Part shown: positions 1 to 8,690 of the stretch, in pieces
Numbering within the stretch: position 1 is the stretch's first letter
Layout: every line of letters begins with the position of its first letter
Assembly (NCBI RefSeq): GCF_023684385.1
Contig: NZ_JAGSOJ010000001.1
Location: forward strand, 1,387,146-1,451,145
Length of the DNA: 64,000 bases
Direction of reading: 5' to 3'
Origin: Oceanirhabdus seepicola
Lineage (GTDB): Bacteria > Bacillota > Clostridia > Clostridiales > Clostridiaceae
The notes under the pieces: generated by a model
The model's database searches: none
Told to the model about the DNA's origin: nothing
Seen by the model: only the letters and a program-made list of their open reading frames with translations
Translations under genes and position numbers: made by a program

Positions 1-452
1 CAATTCCTGTTACAACTCAAGTTTTAGTAGAAAAGGTATTTGGGTGTATCAATTTTATAGTTTCTGTAGATGGTGTAATAGGAGATTGCGGCGTAACTTT
101 AACAAATGATGGTTTCGGTAATTGGACTCCTCTTCCAACTGCTCTTACTGCTATTGACAATAAAACTGCTGCATGCTGCGTTGGTAGTGTATGCATAGAT
201 AAGATTGTTAATATTGTAGAAACACCAGATGTAAGTACATGTCCAATGTGGACTACTGATGATGAATTAACTTGTGATAATTTTGAACTCGTAGACTTCG
301 AAGTAGTCACTGATGAATGTGACCCTGGAATGCCGACTCCAACGCCAACACCAACTCCAACACCTACTCCTAATCCACCTTATGCATGCAATCAAGTTGT
401 AACCATTCGTGGAAAACTTAAACTTGTTAAAGTAGGAAATTGTTGTCCTTAA
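1..452 (+). CDS. Cys-rich probable spore-surface protein, 5' truncated
   Basis: The frame is open from the window edge (codons in frame from base 3) to TAA at 450-452, so about 149 C-terminal residues are visible and the start lies outside. The visible part has a beta-rich, Cys-containing domain with a CC pair, then a run of Thr-Pro pairs (bases about 332-376), then a short tail ending VGNCCP. Thr-Pro linkers between Cys-rich modules are common in surface proteins. The genes that follow (glycosyltransferases, SPOCS and collagen-like proteins) suggest a spore coat or exosporium role. That is inference; no family was recognised. A hairpin terminator follows at 524-547. Confidence 0.65.
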   Translation, partial: IPVTTQVLVEKVFGCINFIVSVDGVIGDCGVTLTNDGFGNWTPLPTALTAIDNKTAACCVGSVCIDKIVNIVETPDVSTCPMWTTDDELTCDNFELVDFEVVTDECDPGMPTPTPTPTPTPTPNPPYACNQVVTIRGKLKLVKVGNCCP

Positions 453-523
453 CTTTTAGTAACTAAATAGTATCTCTAGAAATATTATTTAACAAACCAT
501 AGCTATAGTAGAAAATATGAAAC

Positions 524-547
524 AAGAGCAGTCGAAAGACTGCTCTT
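524..547. terminator. Hairpin terminator between convergent genes
   Basis: AAGAGCAGTC and GACTGCTCTT form a perfect 10-bp stem with a GAAA tetraloop, followed on the plus strand by CTTTTATTT. It serves the truncated plus-strand gene. On the minus strand it may also serve the glycosyltransferase ending at 566. Confidence 0.8.
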
Positions 548-550
548 CTT

Positions 551-565
551 TTATTTGAACTTGCC
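551..565. repeat. Solo end of MITE-like repeat family 2
   Basis: TTATTTGAACTTGCC is identical to the last 15 bases of the full family-2 copy at 62870-63027. It lies directly against the stop codon of the glycosyltransferase at 566. It is short, so a chance match cannot be fully excluded. Confidence 0.45.
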
Positions 566-1474
566 TTAATATGGTATTTTAAATTTCCTAAATATAAAAT
601 CATCATCATTAATACGTTCATTAAAATATTTTTCTCTTTGTTTAGAAATTAATTCTTTATTATCTATAATCTGAGCATTAGCAGTATCAAAACAACCAAA
701 TCTTCTTGCAATCTTTATTGTCTTTTTTAAGCGAAGTTCATTAAAATGAGAATAAGCGAAACATAACATGTTATAAATAACATTTGATTTAACCACCTCA
801 TACGGATGTCCCGTTCTAAAAAGATGTTTAACCTTTACAAATGGGTTTATAACAATTTTATATCCATATACCCAAGCTTTAAAACATATCTCCTCATCCT
901 CTTTTCCCCATACTTTAAACAGACGATCAAATCCATTTATTTTCTCAAATGCTTCTTTAGTTATACCAAGTGCAGCTCCTCCTGCAATAGGTATTTCTGA
1001 CCCTTCACTTGGTTTTCTTGTCAACCATTTAATTTGAAATTGCTTACTCCACGTTTGACCATAACCTACAGATAGTGGATTATATAGATCAATAATGCTA
1101 GGTGCCACTAAATCACTATTAAAATTTTTCATTGTATTTACAAGATTATCTAGCCATGCATTAGGTACTTTGATATGTGCATCACAAAAAAATAAATATC
1201 TCCCTTTAGCCGCTTCGGCTCCAACATTCCTTGCTTGTGCAGCCCCTACATTATCAGCCTTAATTAAAATAATATCCTTATATATTTCTTTATATCCTTT
1301 ATACTCTAAAAAAGCTGTACTATTATCCTGAGACCCGTCATCTACAACAATAATTTCGAATTTAAGTTCGTTTTCTGACTTCATTAAAGAATCAACTGTC
1401 CACTTTAAATTATTCACTTCATTTTTACATGGAATAATTATAGAAACATCTACTGGATTAAGATTATCTACCAA
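566..1474 (-). CDS. GT2-type glycosyltransferase with GT27-like C-terminal motif
   Basis: A 302-residue glycosyltransferase of the GT-A fold. The nucleotide-sugar half starts with VSIIIPCKNE (10-19) and has VVDDGS (43-48) and the metal-site motif CDAH (97-100). The C-terminal half has WGKEDEE...KAW, resembling the acceptor-side WGGEN motif of polypeptide GalNAc transferases. No membrane segment, so a cytosolic enzyme. The start is TTG at 1474 with AGGAG 8 bases upstream. It is a close paralogue of the next gene (1533-2438), in tandem on the same strand. Adjacent Cys-rich and collagen-like spore proteins suggest glycosylation of the spore surface; this is inferred from context and the acceptor is unknown. 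Confidence 0.88.
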   Translation of the reverse strand: MVDNLNPVDVSIIIPCKNEVNNLKWTVDSLMKSENELKFEIIVVDDGSQDNSTAFLEYKGYKEIYKDIILIKADNVGAAQARNVGAEAAKGRYLFFCDAHIKVPNAWLDNLVNTMKNFNSDLVAPSIIDLYNPLSVGYGQTWSKQFQIKWLTRKPSEGSEIPIAGGAALGITKEAFEKINGFDRLFKVWGKEDEEICFKAWVYGYKIVINPFVKVKHLFRTGHPYEVVKSNVIYNMLCFAYSHFNELRLKKTIKIARRFGCFDTANAQIIDNKELISKQREKYFNERINDDDFIFRKFKIPY

Positions 1475-1532
1475 AATATTTACTCCTTATCTTATATTGA
1501 TTGATTTTCAAATACAATTCTGGTTTTATTCA

Positions 1533-2438
1533 TTAAAAGCGAATTCTAAATTTCTTAAAGAAAAAGTCATCATCATAAGTACGTTCATTAAAATATTTAT
1601 TCCTCTTATTAAGAATCTTTTCATAATTCTCCTTAATATCCTTCTGTACATTTGAAAAATTTATTTCCATCATGAACATTTTCATAGTTTTATTAAGGCG
1701 ATTTTCCCCGAAATGATAATAAGCAAGACTTAAAGTATTATAAATAATATTAGCTGAAGTTACTTTATATTTTCTTTTTCTATTAAATAGATGGGCTACT
1801 TTCACTTCTGGATTAATTACAATCTTATACCCAAATAGCCATGCCTTAAGACATAACTCCTGATCTTCTGCTCCTAAAACTTGAAATAAATTATCAAACC
1901 CATATATTTTTTCAAAAGCCTCTTTTGTTATACATAATGCACCTGCTCCAGCAAAAGGAATTTCATCTCCAATTTTAGGTTTTCTTGAAATCCATCTAAC
2001 AGCTAATCTATTATTCCATGTTAACCCATAAGCTGCTGCTAAAGGATTATATATATCTGTGATACAAGGGGTTACTACATCAGCATCAAAAGTTTTTAAT
2101 GTATTTACTAAACCATCCAACCATTTATGTGGAACTTTAATGTGAGCATCACAAAACATAAAATATTTCCCATTAGCAGCTTCCACACCAATATTTCTTG
2201 CCTGTCCAGCGCCAATACTATTGGTTTTTATTAATGTGATTTTTTTATATACATCACCTTTTAAAAACACTGAACATCCATCACTAGAACCATCATCAAC
2301 CACGATGATTTCATAATTAAGTACATTTTGAGATTTCATCAGGGAATCAACTGTCCACTTTAGATTTGCACCTTCATTTTTGCAAGGTATTATTATTGAA
2401 ACATCTATATTTGTCTCCAAAATTTGTTTTTCTTTCAA
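1533..2438 (-). CDS. GT2-type glycosyltransferase, paralogue of the downstream gene
   Basis: A 301-residue protein aligning over its full length with the 566-1474 gene: VSIIIPCKNE (13-22), VVDDGS (46-51), FCDAHIKVP, and LGAEDQE...KAW in place of WGKEDEE...KAW. Tandem duplicates of a sugar transferase often act on successive residues of one glycan or on different acceptors. The start is TTG at 2438 with AGGAG 7 bases upstream, the same unusual start as its paralogue. It is probably first in a two-gene minus-strand operon, 58 bases before the next gene. Diverges from the CgeB-like gene at 2693 across about 250 bases. Confidence 0.88.
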   Translation of the reverse strand: MKEKQILETNIDVSIIIPCKNEGANLKWTVDSLMKSQNVLNYEIIVVDDGSSDGCSVFLKGDVYKKITLIKTNSIGAGQARNIGVEAANGKYFMFCDAHIKVPHKWLDGLVNTLKTFDADVVTPCITDIYNPLAAAYGLTWNNRLAVRWISRKPKIGDEIPFAGAGALCITKEAFEKIYGFDNLFQVLGAEDQELCLKAWLFGYKIVINPEVKVAHLFNRKRKYKVTSANIIYNTLSLAYYHFGENRLNKTMKMFMMEINFSNVQKDIKENYEKILNKRNKYFNERTYDDDFFFKKFRIRF

Positions 2439-2692
2439 CCTACAGCTCCTTTCTTTATTTATATGTAATTAGACATATTCAAAGGTGAATTATGTATTTT
2501 ATCCTGCTAATTTTATTATATTAATACTTAATATAAAATGTTTCTATTATTTAACTAACACTTCTATGTACAATCACATAAGATATATTAGAAAATCTAA
2601 GCTAACAAAAAAACTTTATAGAAATGATTGTTTTAAATTACTTTTATTAGTCAATAACTATTTTGTTATAAACACAAGGAAGTGACAATATA

Positions 2693-3610
2693 ATGAGAAA
2701 ATTAAAGATATTATTTATAACTAAAGACTTCAGTAATCATTTGGTGAAAGACTCTTACTATTTTTCCAATGAACTCTCAAAAATTACTGATTTAGTTTTA
2801 TGGCATAAATCAGGAAATATCAGAGAAATATTAAATTACCTTAAATTTAAACCAGATTTTATTTTACTTAATGATATGAGACCAACAAGATGTCCAAAAA
2901 TAACTGGTCTTTCTAGACTTAATATCCCTTTTGGAATTATTATGCATGATCTTCATTATAGACCAAGTGATAGAATAAAATTTGTACGTGATAATAATGT
3001 TAAATATATCTTTTCTATTTATAGAGATGAGTTTTACAGAAGATTTCCTAATCTAAAAAATAGAATGTATTGGATTCCTCATTTTATAGATCCAAATACT
3101 TTTAAAGACTATGGACTACCTAAAACTATAAATTATTTAATGATGGGAGCAATCGCCTCTACTTATCCATTAAGAACAAAAATGCTTTCAGTTATGAGAA
3201 CAGAACCTGGTTTTGTATATCATAAACATCCTGGTTATCGTAATATTGTAAATCCTAAGGAATTTGCTGGAGAAACCTACGCTAAAGAGATTAACAGGTC
3301 TAAAATATTTCTTACAGATGGTTTAATATATCATTATCCAGTAATGAAATATTACGAGGTTCTTGGATGTAATACATTATTATTAGCACCTAAATCAAAA
3401 GAATTAACTGATTTAGGATTTATATCTGGAAAGCATTTTGTATCTGTTAATAGAAAAGACTTTTTACAAAAATCAAGATATTATTTAACACATGAAAAAG
3501 AAAGAAAGGAAATCTCAAAAAATGGATTTGAAATGGTACATTTTAAACATTCCGCAGCACAACGTGCCCTTCAATTTGTACAAATGGTCGAAAAAATTCT
3601 AAAAAAATAA
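2693..3610 (+). CDS. CgeB-like glycosyltransferase (GT-B fold)
   Basis: A 305-residue protein starting KILFITKDF, with HxFxDP-type features (PHFIDPNTF), a GAIASTYPLR segment and a C-terminal KYYEVLGCNTLLLAPKSKE segment. That last part resembles the Glyco_trans_1_2 domain of spore maturation protein CgeB and related GT-B enzymes. Such enzymes transfer a sugar from a nucleotide donor. CgeB is tied to the outer layer of Bacillus subtilis spores, which fits the neighbourhood. ATG at 2693, with an AAGGAAGTGA-type RBS just upstream. Followed after 51 bases by a pyruvyl-transferase-like gene on the same strand, probably co-transcribed. Confidence 0.8.
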   Translation: MRKLKILFITKDFSNHLVKDSYYFSNELSKITDLVLWHKSGNIREILNYLKFKPDFILLNDMRPTRCPKITGLSRLNIPFGIIMHDLHYRPSDRIKFVRDNNVKYIFSIYRDEFYRRFPNLKNRMYWIPHFIDPNTFKDYGLPKTINYLMMGAIASTYPLRTKMLSVMRTEPGFVYHKHPGYRNIVNPKEFAGETYAKEINRSKIFLTDGLIYHYPVMKYYEVLGCNTLLLAPKSKELTDLGFISGKHFVSVNRKDFLQKSRYYLTHEKERKEISKNGFEMVHFKHSAAQRALQFVQMVEKILKK

Positions 3611-3661
3611 TTTTTAGTAATTTAAATATTGTAGATATACCATTTCGAAGGAGAAAGAATT

Positions 3662-4756
3662 ATGAACAGCAAAAAAATTTTATATCTGGGATGGATTGGT
3701 CGTCATAATATTGGTGATGATTTATTGTTAGATATCTTTAAGAAAATATTATTAAACTTAAATTCTAAAACAATAATAAAACAGTATGATCCAACAAGAG
3801 GAACTAATATAAATCTAAGGCCCTATGATTTAATCTTACTAGGAGGAGGTTCATTATTACGCAATAGTACCTTTGTTAATGTATGTTTGAAAGCAAATAA
3901 AATGAATATACCTACTATTATATGGGGTTCTGGAACTGATATAAGAAATAAAACCCATGCTGAAAAAATAATTTACTATTATAACATCTCTAAAAATAAC
4001 CCCTCCCTTTCTAAAAACAGAATGATTGAGCGAAATATTATAAATACTGTTAGAAATTCTTCATTAACTGGAGTAAGAGGTAATATTACTAAATTTTTAT
4101 TAAATTCTAATAATGTTAAAATTATAGGGGATCCAGGGATTATATTTAGTAAAGTATTTAATAAATTACCGCTAAATGATGAGGTAAAAAAACTTAATTT
4201 AAGTAAAGAAAATACCGTTCTAGTCAATTGGGGGACATCTTATAATAGTATCTTAGGAAATAATGAGAAGACAGTAGAAGAAAAATTAACAATTGCAGTT
4301 AATAAATTATTAGACCAGGGATACAAAGTAGTGATATATCCTATATGGAATGTAGATTTACAAGTGTGCAAGAATTTTGCAAAGAAACTAAATCATAAAA
4401 ATCTGCTATGTATTAATAAACTTTATAACGTATATAACCTAGCAAGAATGATACAATCATGCAAATTTACCATAAATCTAAAATTACATGCTAACATACT
4501 ATCAATGTCTTATGGAAAACCTTTTATATGCTTAGGTTATGGGTTAAAATGTTATGATTTTGTAGAATCTATAAATTCAAAAGATTTATATATTCCTACT
4601 GATAAAGTTACAGGACATAAAATCTTAGAAAAGGTAAATTATATAAATAAAAATTATAATAATATTCAAGATAGATTTAATAAAAGTATAGATAAATATT
4701 ATAAATTGCAATTAGATTATATAGAAGAAATTAATAAGTTTTTAAAAAATATGTAA
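3662..4756 (+). CDS. Polysaccharide pyruvyl transferase family protein (CsaB-like)
   Basis: A 364-residue protein. It has an N-terminal GWIGRHNIGDDLLL motif, a central LLGGGSLLR and GDPGI segment, and a C-terminal KLHANILSMSYGKPFICLGY segment. These are hallmarks of the PF04230 family, which adds ketal pyruvate to sugars of secondary cell-wall or spore polysaccharides using phosphoenolpyruvate. The related B. subtilis genes yveS and csaB act in envelope and spore-coat glycans. RBS AAGGAGAAAG precedes ATG 3662. Clustered with three glycosyltransferases, so a role in a pyruvylated spore glycan is plausible but not shown. Confidence 0.82.
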   Translation: MNSKKILYLGWIGRHNIGDDLLLDIFKKILLNLNSKTIIKQYDPTRGTNINLRPYDLILLGGGSLLRNSTFVNVCLKANKMNIPTIIWGSGTDIRNKTHAEKIIYYYNISKNNPSLSKNRMIERNIINTVRNSSLTGVRGNITKFLLNSNNVKIIGDPGIIFSKVFNKLPLNDEVKKLNLSKENTVLVNWGTSYNSILGNNEKTVEEKLTIAVNKLLDQGYKVVIYPIWNVDLQVCKNFAKKLNHKNLLCINKLYNVYNLARMIQSCKFTINLKLHANILSMSYGKPFICLGYGLKCYDFVESINSKDLYIPTDKVTGHKILEKVNYINKNYNNIQDRFNKSIDKYYKLQLDYIEEINKFLKNM

Positions 4757-4829
4757 CACGTTGATATACGCACGATTACATGTGATAATTTATTAAGGAA
4801 ATTTTTCAATTTCCTTAATAATAAAAAAT
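4755..4829 (+). repeat. Dispersed repeat family 3, copy 1
   Basis: About 75 bases match 33886-33960 with roughly 80 percent identity by eye. Both begin TAACAC(G/A)TTG and both contain AAATTTTTCAATTTCCT. This copy contains the perfect hairpin TATTAAGGAAATT / AATTTCCTTAATA (4791-4820). The other copy has lost it. Confidence 0.6.
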
Positions 4830-4855
4830 CCTCATTTTAAAAATATGAGGATTTT
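4791..4855. terminator. Double hairpin terminator between convergent genes
   Basis: Two stems in a row: TATTAAGGAAAT...ATTTCCTTAATA (4791-4820) and AAAATCCTCAT...ATGAGGATTTT (4826-4855). The second is followed by a T-run on both strands, so it can end the pyruvyl transferase transcript (plus) and the DUF3343 transcript (minus). Confidence 0.8.
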
Positions 4856-4859
4856 ATTT

Positions 4860-5126
4860 TCATCCAACCAAAACATAATTAATCTTTTTGTTCTTTATCT
4901 CAATTTTATAGATACCCTTACTTTTTAACTTATTATTCTTTATCTCTTGTTTTACAATATTCAAATCTCTCTTATAAAATTTTATAGCTTTTTTACAAGA
5001 CCTTGCAATACTTCTTGGCGCTGAGATAAAAGTTATTTTACATTTTCTCCCTAATAGTTTCTTATATAAAAGTGAAGCATAATTATTAGAAGCTAAAATT
5101 ACAATATATTCAACTTCATTTATCAT
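4860..5126 (-). CDS. DUF3343 Se/S carrier-like protein
   Basis: A small protein of 88 residues from ATG 5126. The RBS AGGAG abuts an earlier ATG at 5135, leaving 9 bases to this one, so 5126 is preferred. The pattern EYIVILASNNYASLLYKKLL...FISAPRSIARSC matches DUF3343 (putative Se/S carrier protein-like). In that family a short alpha/beta fold carries a conserved P-R and a Cys, usually followed by Gly; here the Cys is followed by Lys. The family co-occurs with selenium use, with selD and with the EF2568-type aminotransferase, which is the gene just upstream (89-base gap to its annotated stop). Likely the second gene of a two-gene operon. The transferred species (Se or S) is not proven. Confidence 0.75.
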   Translation of the reverse strand: MINEVEYIVILASNNYASLLYKKLLGRKCKITFISAPRSIARSCKKAIKFYKRDLNIVKQEIKNNKLKSKGIYKIEIKNKKINYVLVG

Positions 5127-5224
5127 AAAGTTCATCTCCTACTTATAATATAATATATTATATTTTTATTTTTTTACTTGGTTCTACTATATATTATATT
5201 TATGAATCTGTAGGATGTTTTATT

Positions 5225-6370
5225 TTATTGAAATCTTTTTTCATATATATCCCTTAAAGCTCCAACAATAATATCTATATCATCAAAAGTATTAAAATAA
5301 CCTGGACTTACTCTAACCGTCCCCAAATCAAAAGTACCTATGATTTTATGAATTAAGGGAGCACAGTGGAATCCTGTTCTTACAGCAATACCTTTATCAT
5401 TTAATATATTCCCTACTTCTGCACTATCAATATTGTCTAGATTAAATGAAACCACAGCACATCTATTTTTATAATCAGTCCCTCCATAAATTTTAACATA
5501 ATGGAGTTTCTTTAATTCTTCTACTAAATATTTAACTAATTTATTTTCATGCTCTCTGATTTTTTCTATACCTACATTCTTAATAAATCTTATTCCCTCA
5601 TACCAACCAGCAATTCCAGGTGTATTTAAAGTTCCACTTTCAAATCTATCTGGTAAAATATCTGGTTGTTCAGTTGATAAAGATTCACTTCCTGTTCCCC
5701 CTTGATTATACTCTTCTATTTTAAGTCCTTCCCGTATATATAACCCGCCAGTCCCCTGGGGACCAAATAAGCCTTTATGCCCTGGAAAAGCTAATATATC
5801 AACCTTATCTCTTACAACATCAATAGGGATAACCCCTGCACTTTGAGAGGCATCTACAATAAATATTATCCCTGCTTCTCTTGCTATTTTTCCAATAACT
5901 TTTATATCTTGAATAGTTCCAAGAACATTAGATGCATGGTTTATTACTATTGCTTTTGTATTTTTCTTAATTGCTTTTTTTAAGCTCTCAATATTTATAT
6001 ATCCTTTAATATCAACATCTATTAAGGTGAGTTCTATACCTTTTTTATTCAAATAATATAAAGGCCTTAATACTGAATTATGCTCTATCACTGTACTAAT
6101 AACATGATCACCAGGTTTTAATACCCCTTTTATTCCTATATTTAATGCTTCTGTAGCATTACTTGTAAATATAATATTAAAAGGGCTTTCAATATTAAAA
6201 AGGCTACTTAATTCAATTCTAGTATCAATAATTTTAGAAGCTGCTTCCACTGCCATAGAATGAGAGCTTCTTCCTGAATTGGCAGCATAGTTTTCCATAC
6301 AATTTAAAACTTCTTTATATACTTCTTTAGGTTTAGGAAAGCTGGTAGCCGCATTATCAAGATATATCAT
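5225..6370 (-). CDS. Cysteine desulfurase family protein (EF2568 type)
   Basis: A 381-residue PLP enzyme of aminotransferase class V. It has YLDNAATSFPKP at the N-terminus, TSNATEALN, VIEHNSV, DASQSAG and a PGHKGLFGPQGTG segment with the PLP lysine. The C-terminal RTGFHCAPLIHKIIGT has the substrate-activating Cys in an HCAP loop. The FPKP start and the GPQGTGGLY loop fit the EF2568-like subfamily (TIGR01977), linked by genome context to selenium-dependent molybdenum hydroxylase maturation and selD. It likely mobilises S or Se from cysteine or selenocysteine. RBS GGAGGATGATTA precedes ATG 6370. The DUF3343 gene follows and is a probable acceptor. Confidence 0.85.
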   Translation of the reverse strand: MIYLDNAATSFPKPKEVYKEVLNCMENYAANSGRSSHSMAVEAASKIIDTRIELSSLFNIESPFNIIFTSNATEALNIGIKGVLKPGDHVISTVIEHNSVLRPLYYLNKKGIELTLIDVDIKGYINIESLKKAIKKNTKAIVINHASNVLGTIQDIKVIGKIAREAGIIFIVDASQSAGVIPIDVVRDKVDILAFPGHKGLFGPQGTGGLYIREGLKIEEYNQGGTGSESLSTEQPDILPDRFESGTLNTPGIAGWYEGIRFIKNVGIEKIREHENKLVKYLVEELKKLHYVKIYGGTDYKNRCAVVSFNLDNIDSAEVGNILNDKGIAVRTGFHCAPLIHKIIGTFDLGTVRVSPGYFNTFDDIDIIVGALRDIYEKRFQ

Positions 6371-6452
6371 TAATCATCCTCCTAAGAAATGCTATATTCT
6401 CATTTATTCTAGTACATTACATTTGTTTCATAAAATTTAATAAACAAAAACT

Positions 6453-7019
6453 TTAAATTTCCTCTGTTAAGCTCTTATTATTTTTTCTTTCACGCAACTT
6501 ATCCATTACAACATCTCTTTCCTCAAGTACCCTTAATAATGCATAAATTTTATTATTAAAATCCATAACTAAGTCTTCATTTTTTTCTTTTAACTCAATT
6601 ATTTGATTCTCATAGTAATCTATGTTCTTATAGAATTTTTTTTCTTCTCGTATTTTCTGCCCTTTAATACTGTGAACTTTCTCTTTATATTCATCTATTG
6701 AATTATTGAGTCTATCTATCTGATTTTGTAATTTTAAGTTATTATCTTTAAGAGTTGTAATAGTTGTATTCTGAGATTCTATTTTACTAAGAAGGTATTC
6801 TATTTCACTATTTTTTTGACTTATATTCGTAATGAACTTTTCTTTTTCTTTTTTTAATTCATATATTAAATGTACTAATAAATTATTAATCCTATTGAAC
6901 CTTTTATCTTTCAATTCTTTTTTTCTATTATTTGAAGTTTCATTAATCTCTGTATTTATTTCATATAATGGACCATTATATAAAGTTGTCACAATACACT
7001 CTTGTTTTTTGCAAGGCAT
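6453..7019 (-). CDS. Coiled-coil protein of unknown function
   Basis: A 188-residue protein with a short N-terminal head (MPCKKQECIVTTLYNG) containing two Cys. Most of the rest (about residues 35-180) is a Lys/Glu/Asn-rich heptad-like coiled coil. No signal peptide or membrane segment. RBS GGAGGAATAGC is well placed for ATG 7019. Located between the desulfurase gene and the divergent SPOCS-type gene at 7237. No family was recognised. A structural spore or scaffold role is possible but unsupported. Confidence 0.7.
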   Translation of the reverse strand: MPCKKQECIVTTLYNGPLYEINTEINETSNNRKKELKDKRFNRINNLLVHLIYELKKEKEKFITNISQKNSEIEYLLSKIESQNTTITTLKDNNLKLQNQIDRLNNSIDEYKEKVHSIKGQKIREEKKFYKNIDYYENQIIELKEKNEDLVMDFNNKIYALLRVLEERDVVMDKLRERKNNKSLTEEI

Positions 7020-7236
7020 GCTATTCCTCCATCAAAAAAATTATATTTCTTCTAATATAGATTATGAAATAAATTAATGCTTTACGACTCAATTTATCTT
7101 TTAAATAAATATAATTTTAATAATTTACCATAACATATTGAATTAAACTCTTTTTGTTATGGAGTACAATTATTAATTTTTATCATAATATAATACAAAG
7201 GTAATCATATGAAATTAACTAAAGGAGGAATAAATA

Positions 7237-8385
7237 ATGCGCAATAATCGTGTGAAATTGATAGGGTTAACACCTATGGATAAAATACCAAAATCTCTAT
7301 ATGATTCTCCACATAATGAAATACTTCAATCATTTAAATTAGGTATTTCTGAAAATGGACCTGAAATAAAGAAAATAATTAGTTTAGATGTTAAAATAAT
7401 TATTAATTCCCATAAGAACTTATTTACTTCATCTTCACGTCAAATTATTCTTAATGCGGTTAAAGATATAGAATTAGTATATTATTCTTCAAATAATACT
7501 GTGCATACAGCAAAATTCAACTTACCATTTGAAATACCTATTTCCATTAATGATAGTAAAGTTAATATAAAAAAGGTATTAACCTACGTAACAAAACTAT
7601 CAATAAAAATGCTTAATCCAAGATCATTCTACTTATACTCTACTGTATTTGTTGCTTCTATAATAAAACATAAGAGTTCGCCAAAAGCATCTATTAATAA
7701 GATAGATAATCAAAAAAACGAACCGGAAGCACCTACTCATAAGATAAATAATCAAAAAAATGAGTCAGAAGCATCTATTCATAAGATAGATAATAAAAAA
7801 AATGAGCCAGCAGCACCTACTCATAAGATAAATAATCAAAAAAATGAGCCAGAAGCATCTATTCATAAGATAGATAATAAAAAAAATGAGCCAGCAGCAC
7901 CTACTCATAAGATAAATAATCAAAAAAATGAGCCAGAAGCATCTATTCATAAGATAGATAATAAAAAAAATGAGCCAGCAGCACCTACTCATAAGATAAA
8001 TAATCAAAAAAATGAGCCAGAAGCATCTATTCATAAGATAGATAATAAAAAAAATGAGCCAGCAGCACCTACTCATAAGATAAATAATCAAAAAAATGAG
8101 CCAGAAGCATCTATTCATAAGATAGATAATAAAAAAAATGAGCCAGCAGCACCTACTCATAAGATAAATAATCAAAAAAGCTTTAGAAAATCAAGCCCTA
8201 GAAAGAGTCTTCCTCAAAAATTTGAGAAACTCCGTGATGAAAATAACAATCAAAATGAAAATGTGAATTGTAATTGTAATTATAACAATAATTATTATTA
8301 CGATAATTATTGGAATTTTAGTTATTGTCTCATATTAGTTTTAATCATTTTAAGTAAACTCTGTCCTTTCAATTCATATTACTAA
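7237..8385 (+). CDS. SPOCS/DUF3794-like protein with 14-residue tandem repeat tail
   Basis: A 382-residue protein. Residues about 1-150 align with the N-terminus of the next gene (LTPMDKIPKSLYDSPHNEI here, ITPQSKLPKCPYNYPYKEI there; TVHTAKFNLPF here, SVHSAHFDIPF there), a pattern typical of SPOCS (DUF3794) domains of spore proteins. Residues about 154-314 hold 11 full 14-residue units, alternating HKIDNKKNEPAAPT and HKINNQKNEPEASI, plus a partial unit. A Lys/Arg-rich stretch, an Asn/Tyr/Cys-rich stretch and a hydrophobic C-terminal segment (CLILVLIILSKL) follow. RBS AAAGGAGGA precedes ATG 7237. The repeat length may vary between strains. Probably an exposed, membrane- or coat-anchored spore protein; function unknown. 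Confidence 0.75.
   Translation: MRNNRVKLIGLTPMDKIPKSLYDSPHNEILQSFKLGISENGPEIKKIISLDVKIIINSHKNLFTSSSRQIILNAVKDIELVYYSSNNTVHTAKFNLPFEIPISINDSKVNIKKVLTYVTKLSIKMLNPRSFYLYSTVFVASIIKHKSSPKASINKIDNQKNEPEAPTHKINNQKNESEASIHKIDNKKNEPAAPTHKINNQKNEPEASIHKIDNKKNEPAAPTHKINNQKNEPEASIHKIDNKKNEPAAPTHKINNQKNEPEASIHKIDNKKNEPAAPTHKINNQKNEPEASIHKIDNKKNEPAAPTHKINNQKSFRKSSPRKSLPQKFEKLRDENNNQNENVNCNCNYNNNYYYDNYWNFSYCLILVLIILSKLCPFNSYY
7696..8178 (+). repeat. 42/84-bp coding minisatellite
   Basis: Eleven 42-bp units plus a partial one, organised as alternating pairs (84-bp period). The central 84-bp copies look base-for-base identical, which indicates recent expansion or homogenisation. The array is in frame, so changes in copy number keep the gene open. 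Confidence 0.92.
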
Positions 8386-8482
8386 TTAAAACAATCCAAT
8401 TCTAAATAGAACCACATCAAAAATCACTCAACTCTATTGTATGTCAACTTTCTTTGCCCTATCTATGAAGATGATAATCAGG

Positions 8483-8506
8483 ACCACCCGTAAAACGGGT
8501 GGTTTT
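8483..8506 (+). terminator. Terminator-like hairpin, possibly an IS200/IS605-type end
   Basis: ACCACCCGT/ACGGGTGGT forms a 9-bp stem with an AAA loop followed by TTTTCT. It can end the 7237-8385 transcript. GC-rich hairpins of this ACCACCCG type also occur at ends of IS200/IS605-family elements, so it may be a transposon remnant. Confidence 0.6.
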
Positions 8507-8610
8507 CTCAGCAAAAAACTGTGGTATTCAAGATACAATAATAATCTTTTTAGCATTATTGAACGTCACCGATTCTCTATGTAAACATAAAATAGTTATA
8601 TAAACGAAAT

Positions 8611-8638
8611 GAACATTTCAGCTAAAGCTAAAATGTTT
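8611..8638. repeat. Palindrome upstream of second SPOCS gene
   Basis: AACATTTCAGCT and AGCTAAAATGTT pair with one mismatch around a 2-base centre. It lies about 50 bases before the ATG at 8691, outside the RBS. It may be an operator or the second end of a relic mobile element that starts near the hairpin at 8483. Confidence 0.4.
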
Positions 8639-8690
8639 GAACAATAATAGACTAAATTACAATATTGATAAAAAATCAGGAGGGATAAAA

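Noticed and set aside
246..452. Stand-alone 68-residue ORF at the left edge
   Set aside because: The frame is open from the window edge and the upstream part is equally protein-like, so this is only the end of a truncated gene.
2485..2685. 66-residue plus-strand ORF before the CgeB-like gene
   Set aside because: No RBS, composition dominated by AT-rich codons (I, N, Y, L, K), and it fills a promoter gap. Most likely non-coding.
7765..8175. Antisense ORF of repeated I/L/W/C-rich units
   Set aside because: It is the reverse-strand shadow of the 84-bp coding minisatellite. No RBS and no independent signal.
7696..8178. CRISPR array
   Set aside because: Units are head-to-tail with no unique spacers and stay in one reading frame. 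It is a coding tandem repeat.
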